Source: Hyphomonadaceae bacterium (GTDB lineage Bacteria; Pseudomonadota; Alphaproteobacteria; Caulobacterales; Hyphomonadaceae). Taken from it: 64,000 bases of DNA. The stretch spans positions 1 to 64,000 of the forward strand of contig JADKDU010000005.1 of NCBI GenBank assembly GCA_016714495.1. The letters are read 5' to 3'. Position numbers and translations under genes: made by a program. Shown here piece by piece: positions 1 through 8,391 of this stretch (position 1 is the first letter of the stretch; every line of letters starts with the position of its first letter). The notes below the pieces were generated by a model. It was not told the origin of the DNA, searched no databases, and saw only the letters and a list, made by a program, of their open reading frames with translations.

Positions 1-3
1 GGC

Positions 4-696
4 ATGGCGTCAAATCCCGACGAACTCTCGCGCAAGCTCAACCGGCTGACCGACGAAATGGCGCGCAACGCCCAGCTTCGGCAGGATCTCGCGACTTACG
101 CGCGTCTCGTGCCGACGCCGAGCGAAGCCAAACAGATAGCGGATGCTTTCGAGGTGCAGCAGAGCGCCGAAACGCCTGCGCAAATTCTCGATCGCCATCT
201 TTCGCGCACGACCACCGCGCCGCCCACGCCCAACACCGAAGCGCCAAAGACGTTGGCCGAAGCTCTCGCCGCACTCGACCGCATGGCCGGCCAGCTCGAC
301 TATTACGAGCGCCAGCAGCTCACCGCCGGCAACGGCCTGTCCTATCCGCCCTGCTGGCAGCGCAGCGGAAAAATCGTTTACATCTACGACGCGGTGCTGC
401 TCGATGACGGCCTGCGCCTAAGCGTCACCGACGACCGCGTCGGGCTCGACACTGCCGGCTTGCGCGCCAATGGCGCCGAGCCGCCGCTCGGCCAGACTAT
501 CTCGCGCCAGACATTTCTCGCCCAGACCAAAGGGCTGCATGCGTGGAGCGTTACGCAGGGTTGCCGTTTCTATGCCCGCATCATCGATGGCACGTCCGCC
601 GGCAACAAGTCGGGCTACATCCAGGCGCGCCGCGCGGTGGAAGACCGCTTCTATCCGCTGGTCGCCAGCGCGGCCTCGCCCATCGCAACGCCATGA
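4..696 (+). CDS. Unrecognised 230-residue protein at the left edge
   Basis: I do not recognise the family. The N-terminal 65 residues are charged and helical, followed by a Thr/Pro linker (about 68-82) and a compact domain from about residue 85 to 222 with the segments LSYPPCWQR (Cys117), KIVYIYDAVLLDDGLRL and TQGCRFYARI (Cys187). The Cys-Trp pair, the repeated aromatics and the C-terminal RRAVEDRFYPL look like a folded, conserved domain, not random coding. There is no signal peptide or membrane segment. Only three bases precede the ATG, so the true start may lie outside the window. Its stop overlaps the start of the next gene in ATGA, so the two are translationally coupled. Partners beyond the left edge could reveal the system it belongs to. 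Function unknown. Confidence 0.65.
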   Translation: MASNPDELSRKLNRLTDEMARNAQLRQDLATYARLVPTPSEAKQIADAFEVQQSAETPAQILDRHLSRTTTAPPTPNTEAPKTLAEALAALDRMAGQLDYYERQQLTAGNGLSYPPCWQRSGKIVYIYDAVLLDDGLRLSVTDDRVGLDTAGLRANGAEPPLGQTISRQTFLAQTKGLHAWSVTQGCRFYARIIDGTSAGNKSGYIQARRAVEDRFYPLVASAASPIATP

Positions 697-935
697 CCAA
701 TCCAACCGATCCCAGCGAACTCGACGCCGCCATCGCCCGGATGCGCATCGCCGTGCTCGCCGCCGGTTTCCGCAAGCTGCGCTATCGCCTCTCGTCTGAC
801 GAACTCGTGAGGCTGCTCGCTGACAAGAAGACAAACAGCCAAGCCTTCGACCACATCGAAAGCCAGCAGCCCTTCCTGACCAAGGTCCGCATCGGCTGGA
901 AACGCCTGCGCCGCGGCGACAACCGGGAGCGCTAG
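693..935 (+). CDS. Small basic hypothetical protein coupled to the preceding gene
   Basis: 80 residues, starting at the ATG in the ATGA overlap with the upstream gene. The frame is open further upstream, but that stretch is the antiphase shadow of the previous gene, and the coupled ATG is the natural start. The protein is rich in Arg/Lys/Leu, mostly helical, without signal peptide or membrane segment; the C-terminus KRLRRGDNRER is strongly basic. It ends directly against the convergent nitroreductase gene with no intergenic bases. I do not recognise a family. The coupling suggests a joint role with the 230-residue protein. Confidence 0.55.
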   Translation: MTNPTDPSELDAAIARMRIAVLAAGFRKLRYRLSSDELVRLLADKKTNSQAFDHIESQQPFLTKVRIGWKRLRRGDNRER

Positions 936-1613
936 CTAATCATCGAAACCGACGAACACCGTCGCCTCTTCCACAGCCTTGCGCGTTGAAACCACGGCGT
1001 TCGCGGGGAACGTCTCGTCGGGCCAGCCGAGCGCAATGCTCTTCATGATGATCTGATCGTTGGCGATCCCGGCATGCTCGCGCACCACTGGCGACTGCAT
1101 GATGCCCTGGCTGTTGATCACGGCGCCGAGCCCGCGCGACCACGCAGCATTCACCAGCGCCGTCGCCACGGCGCCGCAATCGAAGGGCGTGTCGTCGCTG
1201 CCATCCAGCTCGCGGTCATAGGTGATGATCACGCACACGGGCGCGTCGAACTGGCGGAAGCCGCGCAGCACCCAGTCCTGACGCCTTTCCTTGTCATCGC
1301 GTTCGATCCCCATTGCGGAGAACAACTGCTTGGCGACGCCAATCTGCCTGTCGCGGTGCTTGCCGGCAAAAGCCTGGCCGGTGCGGAACTCACGCGACTG
1401 CGGCACGCCCGCCACCATCCGTTCCGTGTTGCCGGCGCGGATGCGGTTCAGCGGCTCGCCGGTGATGACGTAGAAATTCCAGGGCTGCGTGTTCATCGAG
1501 GATGGAGCGCGCATCGCCAGCCCGATGATCTCTTCGATCAGTTCCCTGGGAACAGGATCGGGTTTGTATCCCCGGATGCTCCGGCGGCCGAGAATGACGT
1601 CGTCAAATTGCAT
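936..1613 (-). CDS. Nitroreductase family FMN protein
   Basis: 225 residues, the usual length for NADPH/FMN nitroreductases of the NfsB/FRase-like superfamily, which reduce nitroaromatics, quinones or related electrophiles in the cytoplasm using bound FMN. Visible landmarks are the N-terminal FMN-phosphate motif RRSIRGY (residues 10-16), the RAPSSMNTQPWNF segment (35-47) that packs on the flavin, and the C-terminal half with ALGWPDE and a late Arg (STRK) that usually contact the phosphate. The physiological substrate cannot be read from the sequence. It is monocistronic and converges on the 80-residue gene with adjacent stops. Confidence 0.88.
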   Translation of the reverse strand: MQFDDVILGRRSIRGYKPDPVPRELIEEIIGLAMRAPSSMNTQPWNFYVITGEPLNRIRAGNTERMVAGVPQSREFRTGQAFAGKHRDRQIGVAKQLFSAMGIERDDKERRQDWVLRGFRQFDAPVCVIITYDRELDGSDDTPFDCGAVATALVNAAWSRGLGAVINSQGIMQSPVVREHAGIANDQIIMKSIALGWPDETFPANAVVSTRKAVEEATVFVGFDD

Positions 1614-1694
1614 GTGTCGGCCCCGACAGGTCTGGCTGAAGACGATATTAGTGGCTTGCCCGAAAGCCCAAAGGCAAGCGCTTGTCGCCTCAGC

Positions 1695-2072
1695 CTACCC
1701 TAGCCGCACGCTGGCAAAGCTGCGCTTCATCATCAGCTGGTGCTCGACATGGGCGATCGCCTCGATCGCTTCGCCCAGCCGGTCCTTCACCGAGGAAATC
1801 GCAACGCCAGCCTGCGCTGGGGTGGCGCCGCCTGCCCGCCCCAGCCGCTCGCATTCCTCGCACGCATCGCCCAGCGCCATCAGACCGACGGATCGCGCCG
1901 CACCCTTGATGCCGTGCGCCGCATCGGCCCATTGCGCGGCGTCGGCATGGGGATCGAGCGCCCGCCCCCACAACTCCGCCGACTGTCGGAAAATGCCCAA
2001 CGCCTCGACCGCCAGCTCAGGATCACTCGCAGTCATGGTCTCAAGCTGGCTGATATCGATGACTGCGGCCAT
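1695..2072 (-). CDS. Orphan HPt (histidine phosphotransfer) domain protein
   Basis: 125 residues from the ATG at 2072; the frame is open further upstream, but this ATG has an AGGGGAA ribosome site about eight bases ahead and begins the domain. It is a four-helix HPt domain: the motif AAHGIKGAARSVGL carries the phospho-accepting His (residue 53) in the H-x-x-K-G context, followed by the Ala/Gly packing residues and the LGDACEECE helix. Such proteins shuttle phosphoryl groups between hybrid histidine kinases and response regulators in the cytoplasm. No kinase is adjacent. A hybrid kinase (51.5-53.7 kb) and a single-domain receiver (26.5-27.0 kb) elsewhere in the window are possible but unproven partners. 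Confidence 0.85.
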   Translation of the reverse strand: MAAVIDISQLETMTASDPELAVEALGIFRQSAELWGRALDPHADAAQWADAAHGIKGAARSVGLMALGDACEECERLGRAGGATPAQAGVAISSVKDRLGEAIEAIAHVEHQLMMKRSFASVRLG

Positions 2073-2308
2073 GGCGGCAAATTCCCCTGATCCGTAGAAG
2101 GTCCGAGACTCGCGATAATGGCAGGTTAAGTCCGCGCCGCTCGACAATCGAGACGCTTCGCACCATCACCCGGCGCCGGCCGCGTCCGGGCGCAAAAAAC
2201 CGTATCCCGGACGCCGCATTTCTTTTCATTCCAGAGGCGCAGCCGAATTTCCGCCTTGATGTCCGCCAAGCTTCGGATCACAACTTTGCGGGTTAGGGGG
2301 TCAGCCCG

Positions 2309-2479
2309 ATGATCGAAGTCATTGTGAATGTCAGGGATGCAGTCTTCGCGGCGCTGGTCGCGTGGACAGGCGTTGGCGATTCCGAACCTGCCCAGCCGGT
2401 CAAGGATCAGGACATGAAACGCGGCAAACCCACGCCGATCGAAAAGCCGGTCCAGCAACAGCCGACCAAGGTCTGGTAG
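2309..2479 (+). CDS. 56-residue small hypothetical protein
   Basis: A short frame with a good ribosome site (AGGGGG, eight bases before the ATG). Residues 1-22 (MIEVIVNVRDAVFAALVAWTGV) are hydrophobic and amphipathic, and the remainder is a Lys/Pro/Gln-rich polar tail ending in PTKVW. This hydrophobic-head, Pro/Lys-tail layout is typical of small alphaproteobacterial proteins of unknown role. No other convincing frame uses this interval; a longer minus-strand frame here is Arg-rich and lacks a ribosome site. Moderate confidence only, because nothing but RBS and composition supports it. Confidence 0.5.
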   Translation: MIEVIVNVRDAVFAALVAWTGVGDSEPAQPVKDQDMKRGKPTPIEKPVQQQPTKVW

Positions 2480-2763
2480 ACGGCGCACGGGCTTTGCCCG
2501 GCTGTCCCAACTCGCTCCGTTTACTGAGAATCGCCAGCGCGCGTCGCGGAAGCGGACGTTTTTCGCCTTGTAGGCGTTCACGAAAATCCTGCAGATTCCA
2601 GCCTCTGGGCTGACTCAGACCCCTTTTCAACTCGGCGCCACATCTGCACAGTGGTTGGGCTGTGTGGGCGGGTAAGCCGCGAACCCTGGAAGTAATCCGG
2701 GGTTCCCGACCACGCCCGCTTGCTGGCGCGAGTTCGCCACACTGGACTGGTCAATCTGAAAAC

Positions 2764-4689
2764 ATGACAGATTACCTGGATCGCAGAACGCCCAACCGGG
2801 TCCGCGCTCAGCTCGAAGCTGCACGCACGGCCGGCGCATGGATGCCATGGGCCGGCGGCGCCCTCGCCCTCCTTCTCTGGGGCGGCATTGCCGCCTGGCT
2901 GATCGCCACGATCGGGCCTACCCAGATCCTCGCCCAGCCGCCGCTGGTGCTGGCTGGCGGGTTTGCCGTGATGTTCGCAACCGGCCTCACGCTCATCTGC
3001 GCCGGCATCATGGCCCGCGAAGGCGCCCGGTCAGCCCAGGCCAATCAGGTGGTGCTCACTTCGGCCCGCCTGCTGCTTGAGCCGGCCGACACCGCCCATG
3101 GCGAAGTCACCAGCCTTGCCGAAGCGATCACCCGCGAAACCCAGACGCTGAACAAAGCGCTTTCCGATACCCGCTCGCGCCTCGACGGCCTGAAGCACGA
3201 CATCGAAGCCAGCGTCACCTCCGCCCTCAAGGCAGCCGAGATCGTGCGCACCGATTCTGAAGTCCTCGTTCACAAGATGAGCTCGGAACGCCAGAGCCTG
3301 AACCAGCTCGCCGAAAGCCTCCGCAACCAGTCGGAATCGCTCGCCAAGTCGATCCCGCGCCATGCGCAGATGATGTCCGAAGCCGCCCGCGCCGCGCAGG
3401 ACCAGGTGCGCCAAGCAGACGCCACGCTCGACCAGCGCCTGAAAGACCTTCAGGAAACCGCCGGCCACCTCGCCTCGCGCATCGACCAGCTCGACACGAT
3501 GGGCGCCGAAAGCCGCAAACGCGCGCAGAATCTCGGCGGCGCGCTTATGCGTCTAGACGAACAGCTGGTGCAGTCGACCCGCATGGTCGAAGCCGCCACG
3601 AAGGCCGGCGAACTCGCGCAGGCCGCCGCCAAATCCACCGCAGAATCGCTGCGCGACACCGTCTCCGATGCGCTCGGCTCCGCCCTGAAGGCGACCGAGA
3701 CGATCAATGCCAAATCTGCGCAAGCCGCCGAAGACGCCCGCTCGGCCATGGTGGCCCTTAAGGACGTCGCCCAGCAAGCCGAAGCCACCACCCGCGCCGC
3801 CACCATGGCGGCGCGCCAGCATGCCGACGAAACCGAAAAGCGGGCTAACCAGCTTTCCGAAAGCCTGTTCCGCACCGCCACGCGCGCCACCAACGCGGCT
3901 GAAGACGGCCTGGAGCGCGCACGTGCGCGGATCGAGAAAGCCTCGCTTCTCATCGGCCAGATGCGGGACGACCATGATCACCAGTCATCTGTCGACGATC
4001 TGATTCTCGAGCCGGAAAAGCCGCCGACCATCGATGAGCTGGTGCTCGAAAAGCCCCAGCCCGAACCCACTCCTCCCCCCCTCTTCGTCGTGCCGGAAGC
4101 GCCTCGCCCGGCTCCGCCGAAACCCGCCGCGCCCAAGCCGACAGCGTCGGGCGGATTCGACGACCCGCTGTGGAACCCGATGCGCGGCGATGGCGCCCAT
4201 GATGATGAACTCGTGCTCAACACCGTCGCCGCTCCGCGCGCGGTACCTTCACTTGATCCGCTCTTCGGGCCCGAGCCGACGCGCCCAGCCAACCCAACCT
4301 GGCGCGGCCTGCTCTCCGGCATCGAGGAAGTCGCCCCGCAGGTGCGCGAACAGTCGGCTGGCCAGATGATCGACCGGCTCGACCGCGCCGGCGTCCGCCT
4401 GCAGCACGTGGTCAAGGCGTCGGACCTCCGCCGAATCGCCACCGCTTCACATCATGGCGAAGGCCAGCGCCGCCGCGTCATTCGCGACGTCGCCCCGGCC
4501 GAGATCCAGCGCGTTTCGCGCATGCTGGATTCCGACCGCGACCTGAAGATGGCCGCCCGCAGCTTCGTTACCACCGAAGAGCCAGACGCCCTCCGCGTCC
4601 TTTCCATGGCCGAACGCGCGCGCGAGGATGCTGCCCCGCGCCTGTCCGCCTTCCTGTTGCTGGATGCGGCGTTGGGTACGACGGTCTAG
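2764..4689 (+). CDS. Membrane-anchored coiled-coil protein, possibly TipN-like polarity factor
   Basis: 641 residues from the ATG at 2764; the open frame upstream of it lacks domain content. Two hydrophobic segments (about 31-50 and 61-82) form an N-terminal hairpin in the membrane, followed by roughly 300 residues (100-410) of Ala/Gln/Glu/Arg/Leu heptad-rich coiled coil, a Pro-rich linker (about 440-485) and a separate basic, helical C-terminal domain of about 130 residues (from LLSGIEEV to the end). This layout resembles TipN, the cell-pole/birth-scar marker of Caulobacter, and related anchored coiled-coil proteins, but layout alone does not prove orthology. It converges with the lipid-transport operon. 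Length is shorter than that of Caulobacter TipN (about 880 residues). Confidence 0.7.
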   Translation: MTDYLDRRTPNRVRAQLEAARTAGAWMPWAGGALALLLWGGIAAWLIATIGPTQILAQPPLVLAGGFAVMFATGLTLICAGIMAREGARSAQANQVVLTSARLLLEPADTAHGEVTSLAEAITRETQTLNKALSDTRSRLDGLKHDIEASVTSALKAAEIVRTDSEVLVHKMSSERQSLNQLAESLRNQSESLAKSIPRHAQMMSEAARAAQDQVRQADATLDQRLKDLQETAGHLASRIDQLDTMGAESRKRAQNLGGALMRLDEQLVQSTRMVEAATKAGELAQAAAKSTAESLRDTVSDALGSALKATETINAKSAQAAEDARSAMVALKDVAQQAEATTRAATMAARQHADETEKRANQLSESLFRTATRATNAAEDGLERARARIEKASLLIGQMRDDHDHQSSVDDLILEPEKPPTIDELVLEKPQPEPTPPPLFVVPEAPRPAPPKPAAPKPTASGGFDDPLWNPMRGDGAHDDELVLNTVAAPRAVPSLDPLFGPEPTRPANPTWRGLLSGIEEVAPQVREQSAGQMIDRLDRAGVRLQHVVKASDLRRIATASHHGEGQRRRVIRDVAPAEIQRVSRMLDSDRDLKMAARSFVTTEEPDALRVLSMAERAREDAAPRLSAFLLLDAALGTTV

Positions 4690-4701
4690 CGCCTACCGGC
4701 C

Positions 4702-5328
4702 TTAGTTCGTGGTTATCGGCCCCAGAGCCGGTTTCGGCCTTACCGTCTTCGCTACGAAGGCGGCGACATCGTCGGCCACCTTCTGCGAAACCAGCGCAAG
4801 CGCCGCCGCTCGCGAACGGGCCTCGCCGTTTGAAGGCGACCCTTCCGCCGAGAATGACTGCTGGGCAATCATGCGGCGCGTGCCGGAATCAAGAATGTTG
4901 GCCTGCACCTCGATGCGAACCGGCGCGGCGGCCTTGCCCGTCGACATGTCGACGATGCGCCAGCGCAGGTCGTAATCCGTCTGCGCGCCCAGCTGACCCG
5001 GAGCGGCCCTCCCCGGTCCGCCGGCCTTGGTCAGCGCGTTCACCACCGCGCCCTGCATGAGCGCGGGCGCTGTATCCGCCCAGCGCACGTCGGACAGATA
5101 AATCAGCTCCTGCCCATCGCGCACGGCGATGTCCGCGCCGGAAAACGCGCGCGAAGACTCGGGGAAGAAAACAGCCACATCGGCTTGCAGCGCGTCGGTC
5201 GGCGCAATGGCGCGATCAGCTGGCAGCGAGATCAGCGCCGAAGGAATGATCGGGGTTGGAAGCACCGACAAGCAGCCGCCGAGCGCGAGCGCGGAGCCGA
5301 ATGCGAGAGCAACAAGACGCGTTCTCAT
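4702..5328 (-). CDS. ABC-type transport auxiliary lipoprotein (PqiC/LptE-like)
   Basis: 208 residues with a lipoprotein signal peptide: basic MRTR, hydrophobic core and lipobox LALGGC with Cys19. The mature part matches the ABC-transporter auxiliary component family associated with MCE systems, with the early VAVFFPESSRAFSGADIAVRDGQELIYLSDVRWAD-type region (about 52-86) and the alternating segment ending VSQKVADDVAAFVAKTV. It is the last gene of the permease-ATPase-MCE operon, nine bases after the MCE gene. The likely role is an outer-membrane-facing acceptor or anchor for the MCE protein in phospholipid movement across the envelope. Confidence 0.85.
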   Translation of the reverse strand: MRTRLVALAFGSALALGGCLSVLPTPIIPSALISLPADRAIAPTDALQADVAVFFPESSRAFSGADIAVRDGQELIYLSDVRWADTAPALMQGAVVNALTKAGGPGRAAPGQLGAQTDYDLRWRIVDMSTGKAAAPVRIEVQANILDSGTRRMIAQQSFSAEGSPSNGEARSRAAALALVSQKVADDVAAFVAKTVRPKPALGPITTN

Positions 5329-5337
5329 AAGAAACCT

Positions 5338-6291
5338 CTATCGCTCGACCGGCGGCGGCTGCTGGTAGACGAACCGGCTGGGGTCCTGCTCGATCTGCGC
5401 GAGCAGGCCTTGCAAGCGGATCATCATCGACTGGATGTCCGAAGCGGCGTGGCCAATATTCTGGATAGCCGCGTTGGCCGACGGCGTCAGGTTTGTGTTG
5501 ATCTGCGTGACCACGCCATTGACGTTGCTCATCGCCGTGCGTGCGTCTTTCAGCACAGGGTCGAGCTGGGCCAGCATCTCGGAAGCGTCGCCCGTCACCG
5601 AGTTCACGTCCTTGCTGATCGAGGCGAGCGCCTGATCAACCGACTTGGCCGCGCTATCAAGCGATGCGGCTGCCGTGTTGATCGTTTTCAGCGCGGCGGC
5701 TGCAGAGTCCACCAGACCGTCATCTTCGGCGATCTTGGTTGCAACGCGGTCGATGCTGGCGAGCGTCTGCGTCAGGTGTGCGAGATTCTCTTCCGAGAGC
5801 AATTCGTTGATCTTCTTGATCGTGTCGCCGGAGACGCCGAGCAGATCCTGGCCGCCCTGAAAGAGTTCGTCGACGAGCGTGCGGCTGGTGAAGATCTGCG
5901 GCGTCACGCCATTGACAGGCGTAAGCAGCGGCTTCTTCGGATCCCCGGCAAGGATCTGGATGAAGGTGACGCCGGTGATGCCCATGAAGTTAAGCTGCGC
6001 CACGCTGTCGGTGCGGACGGGCGTCTGCGCGTCGATGCGGATGTGGGCGACGACCTTGTTCGGGTCTTCGCGATCAAGCCGCAGGGTCTGCACTTCCCCG
6101 ACCTTGATGCCGTTGAAACGCACCTCGCCGCCTTCGGTCAGACCGTTAACCGGACCCTCGAAAATGACATCATAGTCCGCGAAGCTGCGGTTCAGCGGAT
6201 TGCCCGCGATCCAGAGCGTGAACAGCGCGAGCGCCCCCGCTGCAAGCAGCACGAAGGCTCCGATCAGAACGTAATTGGCCTTGGTTTCCAT
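5338..6291 (-). CDS. MlaD/MCE family lipid-binding protein
   Basis: 317 residues: one N-terminal membrane anchor (about 7-27, VLIGAFVLLAAGALALFTLWIAG), an MCE domain (about 38-118) with the typical GLTEGGEVRFNGIKVGEV turn, and a long helical C-terminal region with MCE-associated heptads (about 130-290) that can form a periplasmic tube or needle. MCE proteins bind and transfer phospholipids. The gene sits between the ATPase (three bases upstream) and the auxiliary lipoprotein. Length is greater than E. coli MlaD (183 residues), closer to the longer TTG2C/Mce-type proteins of alphaproteobacteria. Confidence 0.92.
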   Translation of the reverse strand: METKANYVLIGAFVLLAAGALALFTLWIAGNPLNRSFADYDVIFEGPVNGLTEGGEVRFNGIKVGEVQTLRLDREDPNKVVAHIRIDAQTPVRTDSVAQLNFMGITGVTFIQILAGDPKKPLLTPVNGVTPQIFTSRTLVDELFQGGQDLLGVSGDTIKKINELLSEENLAHLTQTLASIDRVATKIAEDDGLVDSAAAALKTINTAAASLDSAAKSVDQALASISKDVNSVTGDASEMLAQLDPVLKDARTAMSNVNGVVTQINTNLTPSANAAIQNIGHAASDIQSMMIRLQGLLAQIEQDPSRFVYQQPPPVER

Positions 6292-6294
6292 GGC

Positions 6295-7101
6295 CTATCT
6301 CACCGCCGCCCGGCCACGTGGCCCAGAGAAGTATTCCTGGATCCACGGGTGTGGGTTCTCGCGAACCTCATCAAGTGGACCAATTGCAAGCACCTTGCCG
6401 TCACTCAACACCGCAATGCGGTCGCAGGTTGCAGCCAACGTGTCGAGATCATGGGTTACGAGGAATACGGTTAATCCCATGGCGTTGCTCAGTGAACGCA
6501 CTAATTCGTCAAACTTCGCCGCGCCGATGGGATCGAGGCCTGCCGTGGGCTCGTCCAGAAAGACCAGCTCGGGATCAAGCGATAGAGCTCGCGCCAGCGC
6601 TGCGCGCTTGCGCATTCCACCCGAAAGGTCGGCGGGGCGCTTGGGAGCGGCTTCGAGTTCGAGCCCAGCGAGGCGCAATTTCAGGTCGGCCAGCTCGCTC
6701 ATCAACGCGGGCGGTATCTTGGTGTGCTCCACCATGGGCGCCATGACGTTTTCGCGCACGGTCATGGTGGAGAAAAGCGCCCCGTCCTGGAACATCACGC
6801 CCCAACGGCGCTCGACCTTTACTCGCTCATCGCGCGAAAGCTTGCTCACGTGCTGGCCAAATACCTCGACTTCGCCGGCGTTCGGCGTGTGCAGGCCGAC
6901 GATCGAGCGCAGCAGCACGGACTTGCCTGTGCCCGAGCCGCCGATGACGCCAAGCACTTCGCCCTTCATGACATCAAGATCGAGTTCTTCATGGACGGTC
7001 TTCGAGCCAAAGCGGTTTGTGAGACCCCGCACACGGATCACGACCTCGCCTTCGCCGGCAGGCGCAGCCTTTTTGTCAGCGATGGCGGCGTCGAAACTCA
7101 T
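6295..7101 (-). CDS. MlaF/Ttg2A-type lipid transport ATP-binding protein
   Basis: 268 residues from the ATG at 7101, which overlaps the permease stop (ATGA); the frame stays open upstream but that part is permease antiphase. It is a complete ABC ATPase: Walker A GGSGTGKS (54-61), Q-loop FQDGALFSTMTV (about 104-114, typical of the Ttg2A/MlaF group), signature LSGGM (159-163), Walker B LVFLDEP (about 179-185) and switch His in VTHDLDT. It would energise the STAS-MlaE permease at the cytoplasmic face of the inner membrane to move lipids with the downstream MCE protein. Confidence 0.93.
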   Translation of the reverse strand: MSFDAAIADKKAAPAGEGEVVIRVRGLTNRFGSKTVHEELDLDVMKGEVLGVIGGSGTGKSVLLRSIVGLHTPNAGEVEVFGQHVSKLSRDERVKVERRWGVMFQDGALFSTMTVRENVMAPMVEHTKIPPALMSELADLKLRLAGLELEAAPKRPADLSGGMRKRAALARALSLDPELVFLDEPTAGLDPIGAAKFDELVRSLSNAMGLTVFLVTHDLDTLAATCDRIAVLSDGKVLAIGPLDEVRENPHPWIQEYFSGPRGRAAVR

Positions 7102-8228
7102 ATGTTCAACATGTAGTAGAGGACGGCGAACATCGCATCGAGCGCGATCACCATGAAGATTGCTTGCACGACAGCCGAGGTCGTGCGTCGACCGAGCGAA
7201 ACGACGTCGCCTTCGACAAGCATGCCCTGCCGGCAGCCGATCATCGCAACGACCAGTGCAAACACCGGCGCCTTGGCGATGCCGACCCAGAAATGCTGTG
7301 GCGGCACCACCTCCTGGAAACGCGAGATGAACATCTGTGGCGAGATATTCATCGCTGTCCACGCAGCGATCAGGCCGCCGCCAATACCGGAAATCGTGGC
7401 GGCGAAAGTCAGCAGCGGGGTCATCAGGACGAGTGCGATCAGACGGGGCGCAACCAGCGCCTCCATCGGATCAAGACCGATCGTGCGCATCGCGTCGATC
7501 TCCTGACGCATCTTCATCGCGCCGATCTGGGCGGTGAAGGCGCTATCGGTACGGCCCGCCAGAAGGATGGCGGTGAGCACCGCGCCGAACTCGCGCAGCA
7601 TGCCGATGGCGACAAGTTCGACGGTGAAGACAGACGCGTTGAACATCGCAAGCAGGTTGGCGCCGATGAAGGCGATCACGAGACCGATGAAGAAGGACAG
7701 GAAGCAGACGATGGGAAGCGCATCGAGCCCTGCTTCTTCCATGATCGCGACCACTGACTTCCAGCGGATGCGGTGCGGATTGGCGGCAAGCCTGCCCAAT
7801 GTCGCCATCGTCTCGCCGATGAAGGACAGCAGGCCGAGCAGTTCGCCCCACGCGTCCACAGCGCCATGGCCGGCGCGGTCGAGCAGCGCAATGAAGCCGG
7901 GCGGGCGGATCGGATCAGGCGGCGCAGCCGGGCTCGCCTTGCGCACCTTGCCGAGCAGGCGCTCGATCGTCGGGTGCTCGCCGCGGATCGGGATCTTTTC
8001 GTCGATGCCTTCCAGGGCGCCGAGCGCGCGGTCGATCAGATACGCGCCGGAGGTGTCGATTTTCTCAAGTTGGGACACGTCGAGTATCGCGTCGTAGGCG
8101 ACCTTGGTGTTGCGGAGCTTTTCCTCGACCTGAGCGACCGTCCAGATGGTCCAATCGCCCGCGACGGAAAGAACCTGCTTTCCGTCTTCGGCGGTATCGA
8201 CCTGAAATCGTGTTGAAATGCCGGTCAT
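7098..8228 (-). CDS. STAS-MlaE family ABC permease
   Basis: 376 residues. The first 110 or so form a STAS-like domain (VAGDWTIWTVAQVEEKL, then YDAILDVSQLEKIDTSGAYLIDRAL), and the remainder is an MlaE permease with about five or six membrane helices, including the hallmark IGMLREFGAVLTAILLAGRTDSAFTAQIGAMKM-type segment (about 240-275) with the conserved Glu-Phe-Gly. In E. coli the STAS protein MlaB is separate; here it is fused to the permease, as in many alphaproteobacterial and plastid-type systems. First gene of the four-gene operon; its upstream region (8229-8391) faces the divergent DUF423 gene. Confidence 0.92.
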   Translation of the reverse strand: MTGISTRFQVDTAEDGKQVLSVAGDWTIWTVAQVEEKLRNTKVAYDAILDVSQLEKIDTSGAYLIDRALGALEGIDEKIPIRGEHPTIERLLGKVRKASPAAPPDPIRPPGFIALLDRAGHGAVDAWGELLGLLSFIGETMATLGRLAANPHRIRWKSVVAIMEEAGLDALPIVCFLSFFIGLVIAFIGANLLAMFNASVFTVELVAIGMLREFGAVLTAILLAGRTDSAFTAQIGAMKMRQEIDAMRTIGLDPMEALVAPRLIALVLMTPLLTFAATISGIGGGLIAAWTAMNISPQMFISRFQEVVPPQHFWVGIAKAPVFALVVAMIGCRQGMLVEGDVVSLGRRTTSAVVQAIFMVIALDAMFAVLYYMLNI

Positions 8229-8391
8229 CTTGAGAATTTACAGTATAAGTGTGTAGCAAACACCAAACATGACTAAGCGGCGACGCAGTTCGCTTGCCGG
8301 TTGCACCCGGAAATGGGTGAAAATCACCCGCTGTTCCTCGTACGCTGCCATCTTTACCTGCTAGAAAGGCGCAAGTTCCGAGGACGCATCG

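Noticed and set aside
2126..2581. A 151-codon minus-strand frame around 2.1-2.6 kb
   Set aside because: Arg-rich, no ribosome site; the 56-residue plus-strand gene within has a good ribosome site and a natural layout.
5185..6474. A 429-codon plus-strand frame opposite the MlaD gene
   Set aside because: Low-complexity Arg/Asp composition and complete overlap with a well supported MCE gene.
8269..8364. 31-codon plus-strand frame in the gap before DUF423
   Set aside because: No ribosome site, Arg/Ser/Cys composition and no hydrophobic or conserved pattern.
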